The position numbers were made by a program, and so were the translations under genes. The notes below the pieces were generated by a model. It was given only the letters and a program-made list of their open reading frames with translations. It had not been told where the DNA came from and did no database searches. DNA of 64,000 bases from Ampullaceana balthica (Eukaryota; Mollusca; Gastropoda; Lymnaeidae): contig CALYLW010000212.1 of NCBI GenBank assembly GCA_944989445.1, positions 372,001 to 436,000 of the forward strand, read 5' to 3'. Positions 44,780-58,221 of the stretch are shown piece after piece. Numbering within the stretch: the first letter of the stretch is position 1; the number at the start of each line of letters is the position of its first letter.

Positions 44780-45540
44780 TAAGATGGTATTTTTGCTTCC
44801 AGATAATTCAACAGAATTTCGGCCAGATGAGTCACTGTCACTAGAAACCTTTATCCGAAAACCACTGTCTGTTTCTATGTATCTTATTCTGTTTTATACA
44901 CAACCAAGTATTCTTCCTACTTCAGATGATTCCACACAAATGGTCTCACACTCACCATATACGTGATTGTCAATAGTGGCTACAGTGTCACTAGTTCTTG
45001 TTTCTTATCGATTCATCTTTCTTCTATCCTCCATTTCTTGGTTTTCATTCTTTCTCCATGTTTGATCATAATTTCTGTATCTGGAAACACAACTATATCT
45101 GCCTCTCCATGATCATAATTTCTGTATCTGGAAACACAACTATATCTGCCTCTCCATGATCATAATTTCTGTATCTGGAAACACAACTATATCTGCCTCT
45201 CCATGATCATAATTTCTGTATCTGGAAACACAACTATATCTGCCTCTCCATGATCGTCTAACTTGATTATCTTCTCTATATATGGAATTATGATTATATC
45301 AGCCACTCCATGATTGTCTACTTCTTCTTGCAGTTCTTTCTTCTCTTTCAATTATTTCTTTTTGCCTCTCTTTTTCTACAGCAATTTTTTGCTCTTCTCT
45401 TTCTTCAGCTATTCTTTGCTTTTCTTCTTCTTTGGATACCTTGACTTGCTCTTCAAAAAATATTTCAACTCTTTTCCCCTTAAGCCAAACTCTTTAGCGA
45501 TCATAGTGAATTCTTTATAGAAATCCATGTTTTATAGAAT
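44780..45540 (-). pseudogene. Gag-like remnant of the LTR element
   Basis: A minus-strand Glu/Lys/Arg-rich coiled coil lies at about 45310-45530. Further left the frame is destroyed by a 47-bp tandem repeat. No zinc knuckle is visible. Assignment rests on position after the primer site and on the composition usual for the N-terminus of such proteins. Confidence 0.45.
45063..45250 (+). repeat. 47-bp tandem repeat, four units
   Basis: Four essentially identical units beginning TGATCATAATTTCTGTATC. 47 is not a multiple of three, so each unit shifts the gag-like frame. The uniformity suggests recent expansion. Confidence 0.95.
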
Positions 45541-45797
45541 TCTGGGTCAAGCAATCTAATAATCTAGTAGTAATTGAGTATGAATCCTCCAAATATGAAT
45601 TCAAAATATGTTAAGTCTAAACAAGTGACTCATCTAAACCATTAAATTGAATTTTGACAAAATGTGGCAACAAAGTATCCTCACACGGGATCTTAAGTAT
45701 AATATATATATATACGCTCCCTCAGATTTACAAAACACATCTGATGGTCCAAAGTTTTGAATGAAAAAAGTCACTTAGTCAAATTTTCCAATTTAAT

Positions 45798-47230
45798 AAT
45801 AATAATAATAAATTGATAATTTTTATAGCGCTGTTTCACAGCAAGAAGCCGGGCTCACAGCGCTGTACATGGAGGTAATAACATACATATAATAATTTAA
45901 ATAATATTCTTATCATATAACCACATAAATGACAGTACAATACACATAGGCTACGTTAATCTTAAAAAATAAATGTTGTTTCTTTAATTTTGAAAATAAA
46001 TTTTGAAAAGAAGCGTCTTCAGTAAAGTCTTGAAGGACTTGACAGATGAAATACTCCGGATGTGTAATGGTAGAGAATTTAATTGTTTGGCCGCACAAAA
46101 AGAGTATGACGGTTCGCCAAATGTTTTATTTCCTGTCTTAGGGACACAGAGAATGCGCGTGTGTGCAGAAGAGCGTAGCTGAAGACTCGGTGAGTAGATC
46201 GACAGAAGCTCAGTAAGATAGGAAGTGCATGAGTCAGAAAAAAAGTTTTGACAGAGAACAGCCAGTTTGTAATCAATTCGGGCTTGTATAAGTAGACAAT
46301 GAAGTGAATAAAGTAGTGGAGTAACACGGTCATGTTTTTTTATTGCCTTTGGAACTAATCTGGCAGCTGAATTTTGATATTTCTGTAGTTTTTCAATGCA
46401 TTGTTTTGGCGCACCTGACAGAAGAGAATTGCAGTAATCCATACGAGCTAGTACAAGCGCACAGACTCGAGTTTTTGTGGCACTAAAAATTAATTAATGA
46501 CGAATTGAGTTTATCTAACGAATGACAGTGTAGGCTGAGCGACAGATGTGATTGATGAAGTTGTTGGTAGACATATTGTCAGAAATAATGTAGCCAAGAT
46601 TCCTAGTCTATGTTTTGAACAGTATATAAGAACTAGCCACCTGAATAGAATTCGGCAGAGACAAAGTACTGCGTGATTTATTTTTGCAGAATAGGAGTGC
46701 TTCTGTCTTGTCATCATTGAGTTTGAGCTTGCTGAAAGTCATCCAAGGCTTTGACTCACCAATGCACTCTTGCATCATTTTGACAGTGAAGTCAATATCA
46801 GATGTATCAGTGCGAGTGTAAAATTGAGTATCATCTGCAAATAATTAGCTTTTAACTGAATGCTTTTCGAGCGGTAGAAGTAGTGGCCTTGTATACAGCA
46901 CGAAAAGTACCGGACCGAAAACGGAGCCCTGAGGCACACCATAAACCGGGTCAGCTCTGTGAGAGATATAGCCATCTACTGATATCACCTGTGATCTGTT
47001 TGATAAGTATGATTGAATTCAAGCCAGACCTGAGCAAGAGATTCCAAAATAATTTTGCAGTGTTTTTACCAATGTTTGATGGTCAACGGTGTCAAAAGCA
47101 GCATTAAGATCTAAGAGGACCAATATAGAGATGTTCACACTGTCTAGTGCGAGTAGGAGGTCATCATTTGTTACATTTAACAGGGTAATCTCTGTGCTGT
47201 GAGAAGGTCTGTAGGCTGAACTTTAGGGTA
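45798..47230 (-). mobile_element. L2-like LINE nested in the LTR element
   Basis: An (AAT)n tail at the left, TATAGCGCTGTTTCACAGC, then a C-terminal region (minus; LTELLSIYSPSLQLRSSAH) and an RT part with YGVPQGSVFGPVLF near 46930. Multiple stops and frame breaks. Longest of four copies in the window. Confidence 0.8.
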
Positions 47231-47878
47231 GTTTTAGGCACTTCGATTCAATCCATTAATCCAAATTGTAATTCTCACAATGTCCATACGAAGAATGAAT
47301 ACAAAGTCACTCATTCATTTGATTTTGAATTTATTAATATTATTAGTTATTGAAAGTTACTAATGAGTTCCTTGATTCATCGATTTAAACAATTAAACAG
47401 CTGTTCATAGCATCTTAAGTTGAAGGTTTGTTTACAGTTATTTCATAGAATTCACTAGCGTATATACGTGTAGTATGCTTGTGTCACCGTTCACACTGAA
47501 TGACAATGACAGTAGGCCTGTACTGCGTGACCCAGATTCCTGCACTGTGTATATTTAGAACCAACGTGTCTGTACTATTTGACATAGTTTCAAACAGTGT
47601 TCTTAACCGTCACGTGTGTAGCTAAGTCGCCATATTGAAATACTTTCGATATTTCTTCAATTTGCAAAAGTTTATATACTGCCTCACACGGCCTTTAATA
47701 TTCACAAAATACGATGGCTGATAATATTTCTTCTTTTAATGAATACTTCTATTTTTTGAATACAAAACAATTATCACTTCCATGATTACCACGTTTCTAT
47801 ACCATGTTGACAGTACTATCTTGATAATTTAATTATCCTTATAACATGAATAATATCCGCCTCATCTTATGAATGTGT

Positions 47879-47891
47879 TCTTCTGACACCA
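47879..47891 (-). promoter_or_regulatory. Primer binding site, tRNA-Leu type
   Basis: On the plus strand the bases read CTTCTGACACCA, the CCA-terminated 3' end of a tRNA-Leu. It is placed one base inside the 5' LTR border. Confidence 0.75.
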
Positions 47892-47892
47892 A

Positions 47893-48150
47893 TGTAACTG
47901 GTTTTTACTTTTATATGTGTGTTGTAGGCGTTGTCAAATAGTACAAACTTTCGTGCAATAAATCCTTGAAGTGTTATTGTCAACAAAATAACTTTAATAT
48001 GCACACTATATACACACATATCAAATTGAGGTTACGCTTCGTGGAAACATGATCACACCAGTGCAGCCATATTGAAAACACTCTAGAGCATTATTTTAGG
48101 TTGCACTCACGTGACCTCTCTGTCATCAAACTCGTGATTCACACGAGACA
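47893..48150 (-). repeat. 5' LTR of the element
   Basis: 258 bp, TG...CA, flanked on its outer side by ATTAT. Confidence 0.85.
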
Positions 48151-48339
48151 ATTATGGTAAATGAAATGCATTTACACAGGTTTATCAGATGATGAGTAAA
48201 AAAAACCACAATCCCTAACTATGATAATTCAATTATGTTTAATCAAACTAAACATTGAGTAAACAAACAAATTCAAGAGTCTTAGCTAAGATTAATTATA
48301 AAAAACATTGCTTAAGTCTAATTGTTTTATAAGTAGTGA

Positions 48340-48450
48340 ACACAATTTGGGTGAGATTGCAATCAGGTTTATAGAGTAATATATGGATAACTTGTAAACA
48401 GGGTATGAGTGAGCCTGACAGAACGTAACAAAACAGCGTTGGATTTTTAA
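48340..48450. mobile_element. Penelope-like terminal fragment
   Basis: GGTGAGATTGCAATCAGG, AACAGGGTATGAGTG, GCCTGACAG and ACAACAGCG-like blocks follow the order seen at 12127-12340. Only a degenerate end is present. Confidence 0.45.
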
Positions 48451-48744
48451 AATATTTATGGTTTGAGAACTGGTTCAAAGTAATATTTATTGATACTAAT
48501 TTCACAACATCAGTAACATTTTCGGACCAGAAAAAGATATTAAAAATATACGTTTATTTCATCTAAAAAGTGTCCATTTAACAAAGACCTCACCCCCCCC
48601 CCTTTCCTCTCTTTAAATGTTTTACCTTTTTTTTAATTTTTATAATGTTTAAAAAAAGTATTATTACGGAAAAATTTGCCAAAATCTATGGCATATTAAA
48701 ACTGAAGCTGTGTTGTGCATGATGGTCATCACTATGGCCTTCTC

Positions 48745-49020
48745 GTTCTGGATATCATCATCATCAGTCCCGTGACCATTGCGGTCGTGGGTGGGGGGGG
48801 AGCGCATAAACACATCAACAGATAACGATCTCCACATTTGCCTATCTTTATGGGAGGCCAATAATTCGGTCAATCTCATCCATGTCCATTCCTTTATGTT
48901 GTCAAGCCAGCTCTTCCGCTGTCGACCTCTTCGCCGGCCCCCTTCTGAAATGCCTTGAAGGATATTTTTGTTCAGGGTATCATCACGCCGAACATGACCG
49001 AACCATGACATCTTACATCT
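48745..49020 (-). mobile_element. LINE 3' end
   Basis: Minus-strand MSWFGHVRRDDTLNKN, RRRGRQRKSWLDNIKEW and DRNGHGTDDDD, the typical C-terminus and ATC-rich tail of the family also at 37880. 5'-truncated. Confidence 0.8.
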
Positions 49021-50060
49021 CTTAATCTTACTTCTGGATATATAAAAAAAAACATTAGATAAATGAAATTGATTAAAATAATACTAAAATTAATGATAAC
49101 ATATTAGTTTAAAACACAAAAATAACATGGAGATAGTTAAGTGGTCTATTTTTTGTGTCGTCAGAAAAAGATTTTAAAAAAAGCGTGGTTATAGCAATAT
49201 GGTGAATGAATTTACAGTTTTAATGCGCATCGAATCTGCACGTCAATTCAGGGAAAAATCCACAAAGAAATTGTTCAATGTCATATTAGATGTTTTATTT
49301 ATTTCAGTTGAAATTTCTACGAAAATAATTGTTATTAAACAAATCATTTTGTAATTCACTTGACAAAGAAAATTGGGGAACATAAATCCACGGAACCAAT
49401 AAATGTCTGTTAGAGAGACGAAATCTGCTTACTTTTTCACGGTACGACATAAGGGTAATTTTGTTTCTCATCGACTTACTGCATTGATGTTCTGCTGTTT
49501 TGTTTTTACCAGAGGATTTTATTAACATTTTTAGCGTTAATAAATTATTAAATTTTAATTCTCAGTAAGTGTGTATTTTGTTTAAGACTAAAAAGTATTT
49601 CTATGATGTGTCCACATCGATCTTAATTTATTACACAGCCATTTGGTCCTGATTTGACAATTACAATGTAAGCGTTTTGAAAAATTTAGAAGGATCCTTA
49701 ATTTAAGGTAAAATAACGTATATTTTATTGCGTAATAATTATGTAATTGAATTTTTGCATTCCTTTCTACCAAAGACTTACTATTGACTTGGCACCAATA
49801 AAAATAGCCATTTAACGTAAATGATGCTCAGATGTTTATATTGAGCCATTTGATTTTAAGATAATGAATCCTTTTCCCATTATAGCAGATTTATTGTTTT
49901 GTTATACAAATAATAAAAGATAAATTAAGGGGTTTGCTTCTTTATTTATCTTTGGTTAAAAGGTTATTTTTGACCTGTCAATGTTATTTTTTTATACATG
50001 CTTTATAAAATGTTTCAGAAAAAAATGTCCTCATTTGAATGCTAATTAAATTCAAAGGAA
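49021..50060 (+). other. Upstream region of gene C
   Basis: AT-rich, without a recognisable core promoter. A TATA box cannot be chosen in this composition. Confidence 0.45.
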
Positions 50061-50118
50061 ATGAAACAACTTCTGCTGCTAACATTGATCATGGGATGCT
50101 TCAAACCAAACTTTGCTG
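50061..50118 (+). CDS. Gene C exon 1: signal peptide
   Basis: ATG preceded by AAAGGAA, then MKQLLLLTLIMGCFKPNFA and donor GCTG|GTAAAA in phase 1. A basic residue plus Leu-rich core and Ala near the end is a standard signal peptide. It marks the start of the gene. Confidence 0.85.
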
Positions 50119-53100
50119 GTAAAACAAATTATTTAAAGTGCTTTTGCTTGAACGTCATATTATTCATAAAAGTTAATAAGATTGAAACCAACCTAATGTT
50201 ACAATGCCATTATTTTTGAAAACACGAAGTGCAATTTTTTTAAAGCGACGGGTCTTAATATATTTTCCCCTAAATAAATTCATTTCTAAAACTATTTTAA
50301 ATCATTATGCATGCAATAATGGTTTTAGACAATTAACCGAGCTGTAAAATATCTACTGCCGAATAACAGGATAAAAATTTAAAATTGCATTAAAATTTAT
50401 TTTTAAAAAACAAAAACATTATGAGTAGACTTTTAAAAGCAACAAGACTTAAAGAGTTCTTTAGTCAACATTATTCCTGTAAATAAAAAAAGGCCTCTAG
50501 ATATGTCAGACTTAAAAAAAATGAGTATATAAGCAAGATCCGTTTTCCCCGTACGTTAAAAAGACAATTCAAAAAAGCATAAACATCATATCCATTAATA
50601 CCAGTCTGTCTACAGTAGTACAACGGAATTGTTGATACATCGGGTGAAGTGGGGAAAAAACCTGAAAGAATCTTGACTGGTGTCAAAGAAAATGTAATGT
50701 TACTTTATCTGATCCAGCCTTTTGGTGAATGGGGGCGAATGCCAAAGAAAGTAACGACAACCATTTTGGTTTTTTTCAACATAAAGTTCCCATCACTAAA
50801 ACAAGCAAAAGAGCAACAAAAAAACATAAAATGTGTAAAATTCGTGTAAAATTTGTATTGACCAACGTGTGGTACATGTCGTGTTGATAGGTCTGTTGAT
50901 CAAAAGTGCGCTGTAAGTTTGATTGGACAGGACGAACTTCTGATTTAGTCATATGGATCAGAAGATAATTCGTTCAATAATTAATTAACTTTATGCTAAA
51001 TGATAAACAGCATTTTGTTTTTATAAACTCAAGATTTTTCTTTTTGCAATGGTAAAATATTGTTGTTGTTTTTTTCTTCTCATTTAGCAGAATCCAATTC
51101 AACAGAATGCCAAAAAGGCTGGTTTGGTGAGCCAGATTGTAATTATAAATGTCGTTGTGAAAAAAATGAATGTGCAAAAGATGGATCATGCATTGCTCCC
51201 TCAAGATGTAGACCACATTGGATGTCAATCAATTGTCAATATTGTAAGTATGTCATTTTGTTTCATGAGGTCACGTGCCTATATTTCAATTTCATTTTTC
51301 GTTGTAATCTTCACAGAAAGAATGCATATTTTATAAATATTTAATTGTTGACGTAATCCACATAAAAACTTGACAGATAACACAAAGTGTCCTTATTGTA
51401 TCGACGATATGTTTTTGTGACAATGTAGTTTTGAAACTTACCCTTGTCACTACAGAAAAAAATACATGTAAAATCCTGACCGGAAAATGTGTTAAGGAGA
51501 AAAAGTTTTAATCAAAGCTCACCTATCTACAAACGTTTTTTAATATTCTTTTTTTTTAAAATTAACATTTTTGATTCCATTGTAAAAGAAATTTCTAAGT
51601 ACTAAATAAATAAGTAATTTAAATATATATTTTAAACTCACCTATTTACAATTTAATAACCATAATTACATAACAACAATGCTTTTTTTGTGTTTCGAGT
51701 GCCGTATAATTTGTAGATTCTCCTGTCCACAACAACAGTTAACATGAAACAGTAGAAATATAGATGATTGTAACAATCTCACATTTACATAATATTTTGA
51801 TTCATATTGATTTAAGTCAATCACTATCTGATTTCAGACGATTATCTATATAACAAGGATAGAGTGGAAACCGATCACAATGCGTCTTCTTGTCGCATGG
51901 GGACTATCACAAAAAACTTTACTTTGCATACAAATCGTGTTGTCCGTGCTCGCATGTTTCAACATTATTATAAAGGTAAATTTCAAGTTGAATAAACATT
52001 TACTCAATTTGCTTAAACTAATAAACAATTACACAACTGGTTCAAACAAATAAACATTTAAAAAATTGGCTAAATATTTTTCACAATTTGCTCAAATTAA
52101 TAAAAATTTACACAGCAGTTTCATACAAATAAAAATTTACACAATGGATCAAACTAATAAACATTTACACATTGGCTCAAACACTTATTTAAATAAGTTG
52201 AATTAAACTAACGGAAAAAATATTTCTTTTTAATTGATAAACCATTTTACACCCTTTAGAATTGTGTAATAGAGCTTATTTCTGGAAACAAGTTTAACAA
52301 ATCTCATCCAAATAATCATCAAAAACAATATCCCAATTTAATTCGTCATAGAGAAATGATACACATTTAATAAATGTCAAACTTTAGGAGGTTGTTGCGT
52401 AAACTCCCGTGAACTTTTCTGGCTCCAATTTATGGTACATAAAAATGGATGGTTAATAATTCGAAAACTTTAGGGGCATTAAACCCCTGATGTCTAAAAG
52501 TTAAGCAGGTTACTATCGAAAACTTCGAAAAATTATTATGAAGGTCAACAGCGTTTGTAATAGTATTTATGGTCAATACGTCTCTCACAGGTAAATGTAT
52601 AACATAAAAACAGGGTATTAGTAGGCCTGACAGGATTTAACACAACAGCGAACGTTTCGGCAAAGAGCCTTCCTCAACGGACAAATAGTACACAAATGAA
52701 ACGAATATAACGAAATAATAAAAACACTTAGCTGCGGTGAAATCCAAGTTGTCCAGTAGAGATAAAGTAAGGAGAGAAAAGTAAGAGCTTATATAGGAAA
52801 GGATAGGTAGGGTGTGGCCAATCAATCAGGTTGTCGGTGCAAACCTTAAACCTCCTCAAGTTATACCTCAACAGACCATCACCAATAAGAATTTAGTAAT
52901 TTGCATACCCCCGGATTTACCTCTCTCAGAGAATGAAAGATCTCTTCTATTGAAGGGTCTTAAATTCATTCCTCTTACACCATTTAGCGACCGTTTTCAA
53001 CTACAGAGCGATTCTCAACCAAGTTCCCTGTTTGGGAATCCTTGTAGAATTTATTTAAATTAGATCATATTCCAGACCATTCTAGTTCGCCGTAATATTT

Positions 53101-54489
53101 TTTTTCAATGCTGTTACTGGAATGATTATGAACTAATCAACTAGGTATGACTTAATTTCAAGACACTAAAATTCACGTTTGCAGTTCTTCAACACTATTC
53201 GGTTTTTTTTTAAAATTTAGACTATTGAAATTTTTTATGAAAAACAAGTTTTAAATAATTAGTAACATATTTCAAATTATAGAAGCTTGTAACGAATCAC
53301 AATTTCGCTTAGCACCTTTTAAATAGTAATATTTATAAATATACTAGTAGACCCGTCGTGCGTTGCAACGATCTCAGTAAAAAGGAATACATATATAGAT
53401 AATAATAAATAAAGGTAAAAAAAAATATTTTTAAAAACCACGATATTATAAGTGGACTAAAAAGAAGAAAATAATTTATAACTTATAAGTTCAAGTACTT
53501 CGATTTAATATGACTAAACACGTGGGGCGGGCACTTATGAGGTTTAATATATGCGTTTCACTCATTCTCTCACTTATAGATATCTCTTTTAACTTCTAAA
53601 TTATAAATCTTTAATTTTTATACCAACACCCGCCCCACGTTATTTTATTCTTTTTAGTCCACTAATAAAAACGTGGTTTTTAAAAATATTTTGTTACCTC
53701 TATTGATTTTACCGACATTTGGGGCCTCCGGCCCAATTGATGTAAGATGTAAAATTCAACATGCTGTTCATTTTAATTCAGTTTCATCAAGAATATATTT
53801 CTCAAGATCGATAAAAATAGAATGGCAAATAATATCTCAAACATAATCGAAAAAAATACATTTGGGGCCCCCAGCCCTGAACGATTGGACATTAGACGTG
53901 GTGCGCCCTTTTTATTTTAATATGGGCTACCCAGTTTTTACATACAATGTTTGGTTAAGATGCATTCATTTACTCAGTAGCTTTCACATAAACTAATTTT
54001 ATATAGCTCATAATAAGCAAAAAACGACATTAAGTGCCCCAGGGCCCAAATAGTGCAAGATGTCAAGTTCAAAAAACCTGTTTATTTCAATCAAGTTCAT
54101 ACGGATATATATTTCTATATTTCTATAGATCTGTAATACATGAATGGGGAATAAAATCTTAAACGTTTATTTAAAAACACATTTTAGGCCCCCAGCCCCG
54201 AAGAAATGGACATTAGGAAATTAGTGCCCAATAGTATTTCAAGATTGGCCACCAAGTTGTTATATACAAAGTCTGGTTAAGATCCAAAAATTTACCTAAT
54301 AGCTAACGCTTAAACAAATTTGTATATAGCTCATAAAGAAGAAAAAATCATATTATGGGCCCCCGGCGCCCCATGAGTGTTAAATATTGCAAAAGATGTT
54401 GCCAGTTACCATCACAGGAGCGTACTCAAAAGTCTCCAAAAGTTTCATGGCGATCGGATGAATGTTTTAGTCAGCTATAAAGGACATAC

Positions 54490-54520
<31 letters not shown>

Positions 54521-54570
54521 CATACATACATACATACATACATACATACATACATACATACATACATACA

Positions 54571-54603
<33 letters not shown>

Positions 54604-57600
54604 TATACATAAATACATACATACATACATACATACATTCATACATACATACACACTTTGATACCCACTGTAGAAAGCGCCCCATTGAATTATGTGAGAT
54701 TTACCCTATAATAAATTATTTATCAGAAAATTAATGGTTTAAGGCTTTTAAATGTGTCTTATTAAAATATTTACTTATTTACCGCGATCTAACAACCCAT
54801 TAAATCAAACAATTTTTAAAATTTTTAAATTTGTTTTTTATAAGATCGTACACAATGTAGTGAGTACAAATACATAAGTTAAATGTATAGTGTGAAAATT
54901 ACAGTTATAATCACTGTATAACATGAACTATAAAAATTGGCTTTAAAAATAAGATCTCTCCAAAAAAATTAATAAAGTGTAACTTTCAAAATCATTATAT
55001 ATGATTGAATGATAATACTGCAATTAAGTTCTTAATGTGAGAAATAAAGTTGTAAATCTTTTAAAAGATGCCCAAAGAAATCGTTTTAGAAAAACAGAAT
55101 ACAGGAGAAGTAAACTTATTGAGTTTTCAAAAAAAACTTTTCCGACGAAATAGATAATACGAATATTTTTTTTATGTTGTAACATTGGGATACGTATAAT
55201 TTTTTTCACCTACTGAAAATAGCTACTAATTAAAGTTGCTCATGAAATTAAACATTTTTTAAAAAAAATCTTCTTTTTTTTCCAGTGTCCGCGAAACTTC
55301 TACTGGCGGTTGGAAACTGTACAGGGGCATATTTCTACAGATTTGACAATTCGTACTCTTTTGAAATCAGATGCAAAAATTTTGTCCTTACCGACATAAT
55401 TTACATCTTTAGTCAAAATAACAGTTATTTCTGCGATTTCCAAATTCTGAGAGGTAAGCAATTTAATTAGCAACATAAATTCTATACTTTATCATATAGA
55501 AATTAGGGCTTGAACTTAATAAAAAAAATTGATTCGATTAATCGGGTCCAAATTTAATCGATTAATTTCAATTAATTATATTTTGTATAAAGCATATATA
55601 GATAACGTTAAGTAGCGATTAATCATTTCGCAACATCGGTTAAGCCACGATAATTCCATGGCTCCATAATAATAGGAGAGAAAGGTATGTAAGTAACAAA
55701 AAATATTAATGATTAATAAATTGGAGAAAAAACATATTTTCTTAAATTTTAATCGAAGCTTAATCGATCAAATTAATTTCAATCGACTAAACAATTAACG
55801 ATTAAATCGTTAATTTCCGAAAACCTATTAGAAATGAAAATCTATATTGTCAGAAGGGTGAGTTTATGTACCAGAAAGACTTTTTATGGAAAAATTATTA
55901 AAAATGTATGTGTTGCAATACTTAAACACTGAAATTTCAGCTGTGTATAGAGTTTAGAGCAGGGGTCGGGAAACTTTTTGTCCGAGAGAGCCATAAACAC
56001 CACATATTTTGAAAAAGTAAATCTGGGAGAGCCATTCATCATGTTTAAAATTAAAAATTCAAGTAAATGTGTGCATTTTGTGTAATTTCTACACTAAAAT
56101 TACAATAATTATGTCTGTAAATTCTTTTTAATAAAAGTTTTAAGCTGTTTTTATATTCAATTAATAGGTAGACCAAATGAGTCTAAATAAAAGTTAACAA
56201 AAGTTGTCTGAGAACCAAATGCAGCCATCAATGGAGCCACATCTGGCTCGTGAGCCATGGTTTCCCGGCCTTTAACCTGAAGTCGTACTCATATTGCCCA
56301 TATCTTCTATTTTAAAAAAAAATTCTAAAATAAACTTACCCTTTTCAACAACATCCAGTGTAGTTATTAGTAAGCGTGTCCAATCAATATTTTAGGTCAA
56401 AGTTTTGTACTGTGGCGTAGATAATAGGGATGGGGGGAGGGGGAGTGTATTGTGTCTGTAAAAAATGTTCCTTTGTAAGTGTGCTTAAATTTGTCGAGAA
56501 CAGGTGTGGTTAAATTTCACTTTGGGTCACAATTACTGCCCTTATTTTAATTTTCGATTCTGTATTGTGACACATTATTATTATAGTTTAATTAATGTCT
56601 CTCATTCAGGGCGAAATGTTGCGATTAAAGCTAAAACTCGGGCGTCATCCGAAGTCGCATTACGAAATTTCTCCTTAGCTGTGGACGGTGACAATTCATG
56701 GTATTTAATAAAGTGTGCCTCCACTAATGTGCAGCCCTACCCATGGCTGGAGATAACGCTAGCGTATGAATTTGAGCCTAATGATATTACACTCCACGTC
56801 AGAAAAGGTTTGTAAAATTGGATTTTAGTGTGTATACATAGGCATTGTAATCATTTATGGTGATAGTAATGAAAAACGTGTATCTGCCTTATATATACAT
56901 ATATACTAATAAAAGACAGCCCTGACTCACTGACTGACTGATTCTTCACTAATTCTCCAACTTTCCGTGTAGGTAGAAGCATGAAACTTTGGGAAGTTGT
57001 TGAATACCCTCTCGCGACGAAAAATGGCGTAAAATAATTTTAAAATTCACACTCATGGGGGTCGCGGGCCCAAAAAACCTTTTTTTCCCCTTACATGGAC
57101 CATATACAACATGATAATCACTAATTCTCTTATTTCCCGTGTAGGTATAAGCATAAAACTTTGGGTTGTTGTTAAAGACACTTCTGCGCTGGTAACGGGG
57201 TGAAAATAATATATAAATTATCACTTACTAAGGCCCGGGGGGGGGGCAAAAATGTAGTTTTTTTTCTAATATTAAAAACGGACTCATCCCTAATTCTCCA
57301 ACTTCACGGGTATGTAGAAACATTTGGAAGTTGTTGAGTAGCCTCTAGCAACGATAATTGTCGTAAAATAATTTTAAAATTAACACTCATGGGGGTCGGG
57401 GGCTGTTAAGTCTCGGATGTTAGATGGATTGTTGCCTTGCTCTCCGCTACACACAACGCTCAAAAGATGACACAAGTCTGTGTAACTGGTCAATGTTTAT
57501 TCTATTATACACAACTGTACAAACTGGCTGTCCTGCCTAGACAGCAAATACACCTTTACACTACCGGCTGTACACACAGCCCGACATTATAGTTTCTTCA

Positions 57601-58153
57601 CGAGCAGGCCCTCGTTCCGACCCGTCCGGTTCTGGGCAACGTTAAACCTCAACTCTGTGTTACTGCAACACTGCAGCTACCCGGTCTACCCCGACCGGTC
57701 TGACTCTCAACTTGCGCCCTACTCGTCTTCACTCAACTCGTCCCTTTAAAACCCCAAACTGATCTCGACTGACCCTGGCGTGTCCTCTGGTCACACGGGT
57801 GTGTGACCAGGAGTTTACTCAAAACATTGTATTCATGAAAGGTGTTCACTCCAGTCAACAAGCATTCACTCAATGATTCTTATACCCCTGACAGGGGCCC
57901 AAAAAATGCTTTTTGTTCCATTTATGGACAATATAAAATATGAAAATCACTTATTCTCTTATTTCCCGAGTTCGAATTCATCCCGCGATGGTAAGATGCA
58001 AACACGTATTTAAATTATCACCTTCGCGGGGCCCAAAATGAAGTTTGTTCCTTATAAGAGCTTCACTCCCAAAACTTTATTGCACCACCAAAACATTTAG
58101 TTAAAAAGCTGTTTTATATTCATAAAATGCTCAAAATTTGTTGTATCGATTAA

Positions 58154-58221
<68 letters not shown>

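Larger units (their letters stand above)
43879..48150 (-). mobile_element. LTR retrotransposon (gypsy/Mag-like by primer site), deleted, with nested LINE
   Basis: Two direct repeats (43879-44134 and 47893-48150, about 90% alike by eye) begin TG and end CA. ATTAT occurs on both outer sides (43874-43878, 48151-48155). Read on the minus strand, TGGTGTCAGAAG follows the 5' LTR after one base (47880-47891), complementary to the 3' end of a tRNA-Leu. AAGGATGGGGATGAA precedes the 3' LTR. Only a gag-like coiled-coil region remains; no protease, RT or integrase was seen. An L2-like LINE is nested inside. Confidence 0.85.
51976..55285 (+). other. 3.3-kb intron filled with repeats
   Basis: Holds the Penelope-like piece, a palindromic element, a tandem 320-bp repeat and a TACA microsatellite (all listed). 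The rest is AT-rich without features. Confidence 0.55.

Noticed and set aside
50649..50849. Open reading frame in the first intron of gene C
   Set aside because: No splice sites, no recognisable domain, and the composition is that of surrounding intron.
54377..54661. Open frame across the TACA microsatellite (repeating HTYI)
   Set aside because: A tetranucleotide repeat without stops gives an artificial ORF on both strands.
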